Shown one piece after another: positions 8,093 to 15,641 of a stretch of 22,672 nucleotides of DNA (its first letter is position 1; every line of letters begins with the position of its first letter). Origin of the DNA: Thermotogae bacterium (GTDB taxonomy: Bacteria; Thermotogota; Thermotogae; Petrotogales; Kosmotogaceae); contig QNAR01000006.1 in assembly GCA_003643975.1 (NCBI GenBank), positions 1-22,672 of the forward strand, read 5' to 3'. The translations under genes and the position numbers were made by a program. Below the pieces are notes generated by a model. The model had not been told where the DNA came from and ran no database searches. It saw only the letters and a list, made by a program, of their open reading frames with translations.

Positions 8093-10396
8093 CTAATCCT
8101 CCTTGATTAATTTCAATATATATTCTGGAGTAGCTGGTATTCTTTTTATTCTTTTTCCAATGGCTCTTGATATAGCGTTAGCAATTGCCGCTGGGGTAGG
8201 CATTAGAGATGGTTCACCTATGCCTTTTGCTCCATAAGGGCCTCGTGAGAAGGGCTCCTCAACGATGTCTATTATGAGTTCTTCCGGAATTTCATGAATG
8301 GTTGGGATGATATATGTGTTGAAATTATCCGTTAGTATCTGTCCATTTTTAAATTTTAAGTCCTCGAACAAGGCATATCCCATACCCTGAACAAAACCAC
8401 CTTGAACCTGTCCAATAATACCTTCAGGATTCAATGCCTTCCCAACATCGTGGCTTGTGTAAGCTTTTACGACTTTAGTCTGTCCTGTATTTAAATTTAC
8501 CTCAACAACCACGATTTGCGAAGCAAAGGAATAAGTCACATAGGCTTCCCCAATTCCCTTTTCGGCATCCCACTCAAGACTTGCTGTTTTATACCAGCCT
8601 GTTTCATTTAGTTTAGCATTTTTTCTAAAAGCATGTTCTACTAAATTTTCAAAAGATATCTCCTGACCTGAAAGGCTGTCAAGAAACTTACCATTGCCCC
8701 ATTGAACATTTTCAGCCAAGGCGCCCGTGAGGTTACAAAACACGTCAATAAGCCTCTGCCGTAATTCCGAGGCAGCCAAACGCGTTGCGTTACCGCTGTA
8801 CACGGTAGTCCGTGAGGCAACAGTTGGTCCACTATCTGGCACAAAAGCCGTATCGGGTTGATGAACGTTGATTTTTTCTATATGCTGTCCAAGTTCTTCA
8901 GCGGCAATCATGGCAATAACTGTTTTTGCACCCTGACCCATTTCTGTACCACCAATTCTGACATCTACAGTGCCATCTGCATTTATTTGAACGTGCGAAC
9001 CTGAAGCATCAAGATGCTGTCCGGCGGCGCCAAGGCTCACACCATAAAAGATATGAGAAACACCAATTCCACGTTTTTTATCCTGATGAGTATTATTGAA
9101 TGCTTCCACTTCTTTGTTTAGATGTTCCCAATTTGAAATCTCTCGAATGTTTTCAAGTGTTTTAACAGCACCAACACTTTCAGTCAACAAATGATCAGTA
9201 GCGGTTCTGCTTCCTTCTCTTAAAGTGTTCATGAGCCTTAATTTTATGGGGTCGATACTTAATTTTTCAGATATTTCGTCCATCATGGCTTCCACAGCAA
9301 AAAGCACCTGAGGACTTCCAAATCCCCTGAAAGCTCCTGGTGGTATTTTGTTCGTATATACACCATATACATCCACTTTAACGTTGGGGATATCATAACT
9401 CCCAGCAGCGTGTACCAGAGTTCTGAACATCACAATGGGTGATAGTGTCGCATAAGCACCCATATCCATATAGGCCTTGATTTCCACTGCTCTCAATTTG
9501 CCTTCTTTGCTGACTCCGATTCTATAATGCGATTTGATGGGATGACGTTTGGAAGTGGTTTGAATATCCGTTTCACGATCATAGATCAATTTTGCCGGTC
9601 TACCTGTGTTATAAGCAGCAACCGCCGCGTAAGAAGCTACATAAGAAGGAACATCTTCTTTCCCACCAAAGGCTCCTCCGGTTTCCGTTTGTATGACGCG
9701 TACTCTATTCAAGGATGTTGCCAAGACACGTGCCACGCTATTTTGAACGTAATAGGGACATTGCATAGTACCGTAAACAGTGAAACCATAATCTATATCT
9801 GGAGTAACGATTATACCTTGAGGTTCTAGATATGCCTGCTCTTGATAATGAGCATAGAATTCACCCTCAAATATTTCGTCACTATGTTTGAATCCGTCTT
9901 CAACATTTCCTTTTCTTATCTTCTTATGTATGGGCACATTTGTTGGTTCATGCACTCTGATTTTATCTTCAAGCGCCTTTTCAATTGTCAAAACAGCTGG
10001 CAGCTCTTCTATTTCCAAGCTAATTTTTTCAGCGGCTTCTTTTGCTATTTCATATGTTTCTGCTGCGACAACTGCAACCACGTCTCCATAATATCTTACC
10101 TTTTCACCTACTGAGACGAGGCAGGGCATATCTTTGACAACTTCTCCAAGTTGATTCTCACCGGGTATATCCTTGTATGTGTATACACCGACAACACCCG
10201 GTACATCGAGTGCTTTTTCGACATCAATGTCTTTCAAAATACCGTGACCTTTTCTTGCCAATACAAGGTAACAATATACCATTCTGTCAAAGTAAAGATC
10301 TGCTGCAAACTTGGCCTTTCCATTAACTTTTGGAATGGCATCAACCCGCTTGATTTTTGAGCCAATCACATTTTTCTTGTTCTCAACTGTATTCAC
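8093..10396 (-). CDS. XDH-family molybdopterin-binding subunit (copy 2)
   Basis: A second large catalytic subunit of a xanthine dehydrogenase-type molybdenum hydroxylase, 767 residues from the chosen start. Motifs are GGAFGGKED with E247 (the substrate-binding Glu position of bovine XDH), AFRGFGSPQ near residue 357, a GTEMGQG loop, and the catalytic glutamate E728 in YGAKGIGEP. Unlike copy 1 it keeps Glu after GGK, so the two probably differ in substrate. The reading frame extends upstream into ade. I prefer the GTG at 10396 because a GGAAGGTGAGG SD lies 5 bases before it and the predicted protein then begins with a normal hammerhead-domain lead-in. The ade stop is 7 bases upstream of this start, so the two are co-translated. 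No [2Fe-2S] or FAD subunit gene sits in this operon. It may borrow the small subunit encoded at the left edge of the window. Confidence 0.89.
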   Translation of the reverse strand: MNTVENKKNVIGSKIKRVDAIPKVNGKAKFAADLYFDRMVYCYLVLARKGHGILKDIDVEKALDVPGVVGVYTYKDIPGENQLGEVVKDMPCLVSVGEKVRYYGDVVAVVAAETYEIAKEAAEKISLEIEELPAVLTIEKALEDKIRVHEPTNVPIHKKIRKGNVEDGFKHSDEIFEGEFYAHYQEQAYLEPQGIIVTPDIDYGFTVYGTMQCPYYVQNSVARVLATSLNRVRVIQTETGGAFGGKEDVPSYVASYAAVAAYNTGRPAKLIYDRETDIQTTSKRHPIKSHYRIGVSKEGKLRAVEIKAYMDMGAYATLSPIVMFRTLVHAAGSYDIPNVKVDVYGVYTNKIPPGAFRGFGSPQVLFAVEAMMDEISEKLSIDPIKLRLMNTLREGSRTATDHLLTESVGAVKTLENIREISNWEHLNKEVEAFNNTHQDKKRGIGVSHIFYGVSLGAAGQHLDASGSHVQINADGTVDVRIGGTEMGQGAKTVIAMIAAEELGQHIEKINVHQPDTAFVPDSGPTVASRTTVYSGNATRLAASELRQRLIDVFCNLTGALAENVQWGNGKFLDSLSGQEISFENLVEHAFRKNAKLNETGWYKTASLEWDAEKGIGEAYVTYSFASQIVVVEVNLNTGQTKVVKAYTSHDVGKALNPEGIIGQVQGGFVQGMGYALFEDLKFKNGQILTDNFNTYIIPTIHEIPEELIIDIVEEPFSRGPYGAKGIGEPSLMPTPAAIANAISRAIGKRIKRIPATPEYILKLIKED

Positions 10397-10403
10397 CAGT
10401 ACC

Positions 10404-12131
10404 TCACCTTCCCTCAAAAAGGTGCACAAATTTATTCTTTGTAACATCCACAAGCCCCATGTTTGTCAATTTCAACTTTGGAATAACCGCGAGTTGAACA
10501 AAAGACAACGTCATAAAGAGATCTGGAAGTACACTTCCAAAATCCTTCAAAACCTTCTTTAGGATTCCCAACCTTTCAGCTACTTCTTCGCTGGAAAGGT
10601 CTGACATTAACCCTGCAATAGGGAGTGGAAGTTCTGCAACCACTTTTCCGTTGTTAGAGATAACCAAACCGCCACCCAATTCAATAACTCTATTAGCAGC
10701 TACCAACATGTCTTCATCATTTGTCCCCAGCACGCACATGTTATGAGCGTCATGTCCAACCGAGGTGGCAACAGCACCTTTTTTTAAACCAGATCCGGTT
10801 GCAAAGGCAACAGAAATTGATTTTTTCTTTGTGTATCTTGAAATAGAAGTGAGTTTCAATACATCACGATCGATATCAGAAATAACCTCGCCATTTTCTA
10901 CTTTAGGCTCCACTAATTTCTCACCTGTCAGAACTTCGTGACCGAAAAGCTCTATTACCCTTAATTTACCGGGGGCCAATGGGACTTTAAAATCCTCAAG
11001 AGTCAACTTAGGAGTGGCAAAAGTGTTCATCTTTTCAACGGGATATATTTTCTTCTCGATTTCATCTATCATTTTTCCATCAACAGCAACGAGCTTCGAG
11101 TCTTTGAAAACCATGTCTACCCTGAATTCGTCAAGATTTTCAACAACAAGCAAATCCGCTTTATAACCCGGAGCGATGGCACCCATAGATCTCAAATTAT
11201 AATGCACAGCGGTGTTTATTGTTGCCATCCTAATAGCAGTTACCGGTTCTATGCCAAATTCTATTGCACGCCTTACCATATAATCTATATGACCTTCTGC
11301 GATGATGTCATTAGGATGCTTATCATCAGTACAGAAAGAAATAAACGGGTAATTGTGCTCGTTGATCAACGGTAACAAAGCATCGAGATTTCTGGCCACG
11401 CTACCTTCACGTATTAGAATCTGCATACCCCTCGCTAGCTTTTCTTTTGCCTCTTTGACAGTTGTACATTCATGATCAGAACGTATGAAAGCACAAATGT
11501 AGCCATTTAAGTCTTTCCCGGTGATACCGGGGATATGACCGTCAATTTTCTTATATTTGTGTCTTAACAATTCAATCTTTGAAATCGTATCCTTATCACC
11601 GTTTATAACAGCAGGATAGTTCATGACTTCTCCAAGTCCAAGAACTCTTGGATGTTTTTCGACGAATCCTATCATATCCATTACAGAAATATTAGCGCCA
11701 CTGGTTTCCTTGTCGGTTGCAGGGACCGAAGAGGGGAGCATTATATAAAGGTTTAAGGGGATACCTTCAGTTGAACGTAACATGTATTCGACACCTCTAA
11801 GTCCGAGGACATTGGCAATCTCATGAGGATCTGCTATTGCCGTGGTCGTACCTCGAGGAAGAACAGTACGTGCAAATTCTATTGGTGAAACCATTGAAGA
11901 TTCAATATGAAGGTGCGCATCGATCAACCCGGGAATGACATAAGCCCCTTTCAAATCAATGACTTCTTTTCCTTTGGTGTAATCGCCAATTCCGGCAATC
12001 CTTTTTCTGAAAAGAGCAATATTAGCTTTTTCTATTTCTCCGCTGAAAACGTTGACAATCCTGCAGTTTTTCATTAAAACATCTGCTTCTTTTAAGCCCC
12101 TAGCCACAGGAAGAATATCGATTATGTTCAC
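10404..12131 (-). CDS. ade: Adenine deaminase
   Basis: Adenine deaminase hydrolyses adenine to hypoxanthine and ammonia in purine salvage and catabolism. The 575-residue length fits the bacterial Ade family. It has the amidohydrolase metal motif DAHLHIESSM, the EVMNYP strand, the FCTDDKHPNDI segment, and the C-terminal SVGHDAHN and LGTNDEDM motifs seen in Ade proteins. The start is chosen at GTG 12131, which gives VNIIDILPVARG, close to the family N-terminus, with an AAAGGGGTG SD about 6 bases upstream. GTG 12140 is an alternative that adds three residues but has poor SD spacing. It is the first gene of a three-gene operon with a Mo hydroxylase subunit and a PLP enzyme, served by a near-consensus promoter just upstream. 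Its product, hypoxanthine, is a natural substrate for a xanthine dehydrogenase. Confidence 0.95.
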   Translation of the reverse strand: MNIIDILPVARGLKEADVLMKNCRIVNVFSGEIEKANIALFRKRIAGIGDYTKGKEVIDLKGAYVIPGLIDAHLHIESSMVSPIEFARTVLPRGTTTAIADPHEIANVLGLRGVEYMLRSTEGIPLNLYIMLPSSVPATDKETSGANISVMDMIGFVEKHPRVLGLGEVMNYPAVINGDKDTISKIELLRHKYKKIDGHIPGITGKDLNGYICAFIRSDHECTTVKEAKEKLARGMQILIREGSVARNLDALLPLINEHNYPFISFCTDDKHPNDIIAEGHIDYMVRRAIEFGIEPVTAIRMATINTAVHYNLRSMGAIAPGYKADLLVVENLDEFRVDMVFKDSKLVAVDGKMIDEIEKKIYPVEKMNTFATPKLTLEDFKVPLAPGKLRVIELFGHEVLTGEKLVEPKVENGEVISDIDRDVLKLTSISRYTKKKSISVAFATGSGLKKGAVATSVGHDAHNMCVLGTNDEDMLVAANRVIELGGGLVISNNGKVVAELPLPIAGLMSDLSSEEVAERLGILKKVLKDFGSVLPDLFMTLSFVQLAVIPKLKLTNMGLVDVTKNKFVHLFEGR

Positions 12132-12154
12132 AGCTCCCACCCCTTTGTCCTAAC

Positions 12155-12183
12155 ATTATACTATCTGATTTGTTGAAAGTTAA
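12155..12183 (-). promoter_or_regulatory. Sigma-70-type promoter of the ade operon
   Basis: Read on the minus strand, TTAACT (-35, 12183-12178) and a perfect TATAAT (-10, 12160-12155) are separated by 17 bases. Transcription would start near 12148. That leaves a leader of under 20 bases before the GTG at 12131, too short for a purine riboswitch. Confidence 0.72.
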
Positions 12184-12189
12184 ATACAA

Positions 12190-12216
12190 AAATAAATCCC
12201 TGCCAGCGGCAGGGAC
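12190..12216 (-). terminator. Rho-independent terminator of ridA-thrS
   Basis: Just after the thrS stop, a stem TCCCTGCC/GGCAGGGA with a 3-base loop (12197-12215) is followed on the minus strand by ATTTATTTTT. The T-tract is interrupted, but the stem is strong and the position fits. Confidence 0.75.
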
Positions 12217-12219
12217 CCT

Positions 12220-14157
12220 TTAAGATTTAAATATTGAGTTTTTTTGCCTTTTGTTTATCTCCTCTGTCAGACGAGCGATGAAGGAATTTAGTTTTATGCC
12301 ATAGAGATTCTCTCCCGTTCGCAACCGGATAGATACAGTTTTAGCGTCTATTTCTTTGTCTCCAACAATTGCCATGTATGGGACTTTTTGCATCTGAGCG
12401 TCGCGGATTTTGTAATTAGTCGACTTTGTTCTAGTATCAACCTCAATCCTTATACCAGCATTTCTCAACTCTGCAGCCACTTCTTCTGCATATTCATTAT
12501 GCCTATCGGCAATGGGAATTACTTTTACCTGGATAGGTGCAAGCCAGGTCGGAAAAGCACCGGCATAGTGTTCTATCAATATACCAAAGAAACGCTCAAG
12601 AGAACCGTATATTGCTCTGTGTATCATAACGGGTCTATATTCCTGATTATCTGGGCCAATATATGTCATATTAAAACGCTCCGGCATGAGAAAATCGAGC
12701 TGGATAGTTGCACACTGCCATTCGCGACCAAGAGAATCACGGACGTGGAAATCAATTTTTGGGCCATAGAATGCCCCATCGCCCTCATTCACTTTATATC
12801 TTAACTTTGTTGACTCAAGGGCGTCTCTGAGAGCATCAGTGGCAATGTCCCATATCTCTATTTCACCCATAAAGTCTTCAGGTCTGGTGCTCAGCTCAGC
12901 TCTGTACTCAAACCCAAAGGGGCTGTAAATTCTATCGACAAAGCTAATAACACCTTTGATCTGTTCCTTAATTTGCTCTCTTGTGCAGTAAATATGGGCG
13001 TCATCTTGTAAGAATCCTCTTACCCTGAAGAGTCCATGTAGGACACCGCTTCTTTCGTAACGATGAACCTTTCCAAATTCAAAGAATTTCATAGGAAGGT
13101 CTTTATAGCTGACAGAGCCAGATTTATATATAAGAATATGCCCGGGGCAATTCATGGGTTTTACGGCGTATTCCTGTCCTTCCTTTTCAGTGAAGTACAT
13201 GTTATCGCGATAATGATCCCAATGACCAGATTTTTTCCAAAGGTCTATATTCATTATTAAAGGGGTAATTACTTCCTGATAATCATCCTGAATGTGCATT
13301 TCTCTGGAAAATTTCATCAGTTCATTGAGCACAACGGTTCCTTTAGGATGAAACAAGGGCATTCCCGGTGCATATTCATATGAGAAGCTGAAAAGCCCAA
13401 GCTGTGGGCCAATTTTCCTATGGTCTCTTTTTTTCGCTTCTTCGAGCATTGCAAGATGTTTTTCAAGTTCAGATTTTTTAGCAAATGCAGTTCCATATAC
13501 ACGCTGAAGCATTTTGTTTTTTTCATCGCCCCGCCAGTATGCACCGGAAACGGAGAGCAGTTTAAAATGCTTTATACGCCCCGTTGATGGCATATGAGGA
13601 CCTTTACAAAGATCAACAAAGTCCCCCTGCTTGTAGAAAGAGATTTTTTCATCGTCGAGCTCTTCAACCAACTCTACTTTGTAAAGCTGCCCCTTTTCTT
13701 TCATGAAGTTGATGGCCTCATCCTTTGTCAATTCAAACCTCTCTACCGGAAGATTTTCCTTAACTATCTTTGCCATTTCAGCCTCAATCTTTGGAAGGTC
13801 ATCTTCTGAAAGTTTTACATCTCCAAGATCAAAGTCATAATAAAACCCATCTTCTATAACGGGCCCTATGGCTAGCTTTACATTCTTTTCACCATATATC
13901 CTCATCACTGCCTGAGCGAGGATATGGGAAAAGGTATGTCTGTAAAAAATAGGCGCTTCATAATCTTTTTCGAGAATAAGCCTTAACTTTGCCTTTTCAG
14001 GCATTACTCTTTTTAAGTCCCACAAATTCCCATTGACCTCGGCACCTATTGCTTTTTTTAGTAAACCAGAAGAAATATCAGCAGCCACATCAGCAGGTGA
14101 AACGGGCTTATCATACTCTTTTATCGTTCCATCAGGTAATTCTATTATCCAATGCAT
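12220..14157 (-). CDS. thrS: Threonyl-tRNA synthetase
   Basis: Charges tRNA-Thr with threonine in the cytoplasm. At 645 residues it is full length, with domains in the bacterial order. The N-terminal TGS domain covers about 1-62. The editing domain has the HxxxH motif (H74, H78) and the DLCKGPH motif (C184, H188), which form the site that clears mis-charged Ser-tRNA. The class II catalytic core carries the zinc ligands C337 (MNCPGH), H388 (DAHIYC) and H513 (MIHRAIYGS). The anticodon-binding domain is C-terminal. The ATG at 14157 has a strong TAGGAGGTAAT SD. It lies 18 bases after the ridA stop and is co-transcribed with it. No T-box leader is seen. Regulation, if any, would act in the ridA leader. 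Confidence 0.98.
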   Translation of the reverse strand: MHWIIELPDGTIKEYDKPVSPADVAADISSGLLKKAIGAEVNGNLWDLKRVMPEKAKLRLILEKDYEAPIFYRHTFSHILAQAVMRIYGEKNVKLAIGPVIEDGFYYDFDLGDVKLSEDDLPKIEAEMAKIVKENLPVERFELTKDEAINFMKEKGQLYKVELVEELDDEKISFYKQGDFVDLCKGPHMPSTGRIKHFKLLSVSGAYWRGDEKNKMLQRVYGTAFAKKSELEKHLAMLEEAKKRDHRKIGPQLGLFSFSYEYAPGMPLFHPKGTVVLNELMKFSREMHIQDDYQEVITPLIMNIDLWKKSGHWDHYRDNMYFTEKEGQEYAVKPMNCPGHILIYKSGSVSYKDLPMKFFEFGKVHRYERSGVLHGLFRVRGFLQDDAHIYCTREQIKEQIKGVISFVDRIYSPFGFEYRAELSTRPEDFMGEIEIWDIATDALRDALESTKLRYKVNEGDGAFYGPKIDFHVRDSLGREWQCATIQLDFLMPERFNMTYIGPDNQEYRPVMIHRAIYGSLERFFGILIEHYAGAFPTWLAPIQVKVIPIADRHNEYAEEVAAELRNAGIRIEVDTRTKSTNYKIRDAQMQKVPYMAIVGDKEIDAKTVSIRLRTGENLYGIKLNSFIARLTEEINKRQKNSIFKS

Positions 14158-14175
14158 TATATTACCTCCTAACTC

Positions 14176-14553
14176 TTATCTTATATAAGCAACCCCCTCG
14201 ACTTCCACAATTGCATCTTTAGGAAGCCTCGCTACTTCAACGACAGCGCGAGCAGGTTTATGGCCAGTAAAATAACGCGAGTATATCTCGTTGAATGTGG
14301 CGAAAAGGTCCATATCTTTTATGTACACGTTTACTTTTACGATATCTTCGGTGCTTCCGCCAGCCGCTTTAACAACGGCAATGAAGTTTTCAATAGCCAT
14401 AGTGAACGCTTTTTCGGGTTCATTTGACAGTTTCCCGGTATCCGGGTTGAGTGGAAGCTGACCCGAAACAAAGAGCATATTCCCAGCAACAATCCCCTGA
14501 GAATAAGGTCCAATTGCCTTTGGCGCTTTCTCAGTGTTCACTACCCTCAACAC
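14176..14553 (-). CDS. ridA: RidA family enamine/imine deaminase
   Basis: A RidA (YjgF/YER057c/UK114) protein. The family hydrolyses reactive enamines and imines such as 2-aminoacrylate, released by PLP-dependent dehydratases acting on serine or threonine. The start is placed at GTG 14553, giving 125 residues beginning VLRVVNTEKAPKAIGPYSQ, the usual family start. A GGAGG SD sits 7 bases upstream. An in-frame extension to 14613 exists but lacks family similarity. Conserved features are the GPYSQ motif, FVSGQLP, the VKVNVYIKD strand and the C-terminal RAVVEVARLPKDA segment, with the arginine (R of PARA) that binds the substrate carboxylate. It leads the ridA-thrS operon. The pairing with thrS and the presence of tdh-kbl nearby fit a link to threonine or serine metabolism, but the coupling is only positional. 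Confidence 0.93.
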   Translation of the reverse strand: MLRVVNTEKAPKAIGPYSQGIVAGNMLFVSGQLPLNPDTGKLSNEPEKAFTMAIENFIAVVKAAGGSTEDIVKVNVYIKDMDLFATFNEIYSRYFTGHKPARAVVEVARLPKDAIVEVEGVAYIR

Positions 14554-14610
14554 ACTATCGCCTCCAATCATCTTTTTGTCATCAATTGCAAATTCTGCTC
14601 TACTGTTATA

Positions 14611-14645
14611 CAAAAAATTAGAACATTATCTTTTGCTATGTTCTA
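14611..14645 (-). promoter_or_regulatory. Leader hairpin with T-tract upstream of ridA (possible attenuator or operator)
   Basis: On the minus strand a perfect 8-bp inverted repeat TAGAACAT/ATGTTCTA (14645-14638 and 14626-14619) with an 11-base loop is followed by ATTTTTT. It lies about 12-40 bases downstream of the expected ridA transcription start and 58 bases before the GTG. The stem is AT-rich, so it would be a weak terminator. It could equally be a protein-binding palindrome. Confidence 0.45.
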
Positions 14646-14664
14646 CATCCCTCATTTTGCGAAT

Positions 14665-14673
14665 ATTATACCA
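14665..14673 (-). promoter_or_regulatory. Extended -10 promoter of ridA-thrS
   Basis: On the minus strand TGGTATAAT is a perfect -10 hexamer with the TGn extension. No good -35 hexamer is visible, which is common for extended -10 promoters. Transcription would start near 14658, giving a leader of about 105 bases to the ridA GTG. Confidence 0.6.
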
Positions 14674-14795
14674 TTAATGTTGTATATGAGCTTACCACTA
14701 AGGATACTTTTAGCCCATAAAAAAGACCTGCATGCAGTTTGTTTATCTTGCTACCATCAAGAAAACGTGCGGATTTTAACCTGCCAGGGCAATGC

Positions 14796-14825
14796 TTGAC
14801 ACGATAGATCATTTTGTGCTACTAT
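14796..14825 (+). promoter_or_regulatory. Sigma-70-type promoter of the arsR operon
   Basis: A perfect TTGACA (14796-14801) and a TACTAT -10 (14820-14825) are 18 bases apart. The predicted transcription start is near 14832, immediately before the palindromic operator. Confidence 0.72.
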
Positions 14826-14834
14826 ATTACTAGA

Positions 14835-14856
14835 TGTTCATATGTGGATATGAACA
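14835..14856 (+). promoter_or_regulatory. ArsR/SmtB-type palindromic operator
   Basis: A perfect 9-bp inverted repeat TGTTCATAT/ATATGAACA separated by GTGG. The ATATGAAC half-site is characteristic of ArsR/SmtB-family metal-sensor operators. It begins about 3 bases after the predicted transcription start of the repressor gene that follows, so binding would block initiation or clearance. Autoregulation released by metal is the natural inference. Confidence 0.75.
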
Positions 14857-14884
14857 ATAGTCAATAACAGGATGGTGGGTTGAT

Positions 14885-15199
14885 ATGCGATTGTCATTTC
14901 GAAATATCCGATTACACAATAACCAAGATTATTTTACCGATTTAGCAAGTTTTTTTTCGGTTTTCAGCAATCCCACCAGATTACGGATATTGTATTTGCT
15001 GCTGGATAACGAACTGTGCGTCGGAAAGATATCACAAACGTTGAACTTAAGGCAATCAGCAACTTCGCACCAGCTAAAAATACTGAGAAGCCTAAAACTA
15101 GTAAGGGCAAGGCGAGAAGGGCGCACAGTTAAATATTCGCTGGATGATGAACACATAAAGGAAATCTTAGAATCTGGTATGTCCCATCTTTCAGAATAA
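14885..15199 (+). CDS. ArsR/SmtB-family metal-sensing repressor (alpha5 site)
   Basis: A 104-residue winged-helix repressor of the ArsR/SmtB family. The DNA-recognition helix is QSATSHQLKIL (about 57-67), followed by a wing with REGRTVKYSL. The alpha3 region reads ELCVGK with a single cysteine (C45), so the CVC arsenic/cadmium site is absent. The C-terminal alpha5 helix has D88, H90, H101 and E104 in the exact DxH(x10)HxxE spacing that binds Zn(II) in SmtB and CzrA, where binding releases DNA. A zinc (or cobalt/nickel) sensor is therefore expected. The gene follows a consensus-like promoter with a palindromic operator, so it is probably autoregulated. The SD (AGGATGGTGGG) is weak. It precedes a small membrane protein gene by 34 bases, probably in one transcript. 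The metal identity is inferred from ligands only. Confidence 0.92.
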   Translation: MRLSFRNIRLHNNQDYFTDLASFFSVFSNPTRLRILYLLLDNELCVGKISQTLNLRQSATSHQLKILRSLKLVRARREGRTVKYSLDDEHIKEILESGMSHLSE

Positions 15200-15233
15200 A
15201 GTTCTTAAAAACATTTTTATTGGAGGTGGAAGT

Positions 15234-15551
15234 ATGAGCTGGAAAGGTTGGGTAACTTTATTGGTAGCGATCTGGCTGGTGATCTCTGCGTTTATACCTG
15301 GCATTGTAGATTCTCAAGGGGCAAACCTTGCAAATTTCCTGATAGTCGGTATTCTCTTTTTGATAACCGGAATTACGATGTTGCGCACTTCTAAAACTGC
15401 TGGTTGGATAGTAACGTTGGTGGCGATATGGTTGGTCATTTCGGCATTTATCACCGGGATTACCGGTTCCCAGACAGGTGCAATGACAAACGGATTGATT
15501 TTTGGAATTATCGCCCTTATCTTTTCTTTCTTTGATAAGAAACAACAGTAA
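15234..15551 (+). CDS. Small four-helix membrane protein with two SPW-like repeats
   Basis: A 105-residue, very hydrophobic protein with a strong GGAGGTG SD six bases before the ATG. It is built from two tandem repeats of about 48 residues (roughly 3-50 and 55-100). Each begins GW(V/I) and contains VAIWLVISAFI followed by a Gly-rich turn and a second hydrophobic helix, giving four predicted membrane segments. The tail FFDKKQQ is charged. The layout resembles the SPW-repeat family of small membrane proteins, but the SPW motif reads SAF here, so family membership is tentative. The repeats are also similar at the DNA level, consistent with internal duplication. It sits directly behind a zinc-type ArsR repressor and ahead of a terminator, so it is the likely regulated target. 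No metal ligands (His or Cys) are seen in it, which argues against a simple transporter. Function unknown. Confidence 0.8.
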   Translation: MSWKGWVTLLVAIWLVISAFIPGIVDSQGANLANFLIVGILFLITGITMLRTSKTAGWIVTLVAIWLVISAFITGITGSQTGAMTNGLIFGIIALIFSFFDKKQQ

Positions 15552-15568
15552 TATTGCAATTGCTGCAG

Positions 15569-15608
15569 AAAGCCCCATCATGCTCGCAAGGGCATGAGGG
15601 GGCTTTTT
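15569..15608. terminator. Bidirectional terminator between the membrane-protein gene and the antiporter gene
   Basis: An inverted repeat AAAGCCCC-A-TCATGC / GCATGA-G-GGGGCTTT with an 8-base loop and one mismatch is followed by TTTTTT on the + strand. The minus strand side has a poor T-run, so it acts mainly on the + operon, but it lies between convergent stops. Confidence 0.85.
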
Positions 15609-15641
15609 TAATCGCTTTGAAGTTCATGAATCATCAGACTT

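Larger units (their letters stand above)
14554..14884. other. Intergenic region between divergent ridA-thrS and arsR operons
   Basis: A 331-base gene-free stretch. From left to right it holds the ridA SD, an AT-rich hairpin with a T-tract in the ridA leader, the ridA promoter, an undistinguished middle part with a short CTGCATGCAG palindrome (14728-14737), and the arsR promoter with its palindromic operator. No RNA gene or remnant coding sequence was recognised in it. Confidence 0.7.

Noticed and set aside
9527..10562. Several + strand open frames of 67-100 codons opposite the second Mo subunit gene and ade
   Set aside because: They are antisense shadows of strongly supported genes, lack SDs and family motifs, and overlap each other in different frames.
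12132..12154. Possible purine riboswitch upstream of ade
   Set aside because: The leader from the predicted start of transcription to the GTG is under 20 bases and has no aptamer-like structure.
12388..12804. A 138-codon + strand frame opposite thrS
   Set aside because: Antisense to conserved synthetase motifs, with no independent support.
14554..14660. T-box leader for thrS
   Set aside because: No T-box consensus or specifier stem is recognisable, and ridA lies between the leader and thrS. Only a simple hairpin is present.
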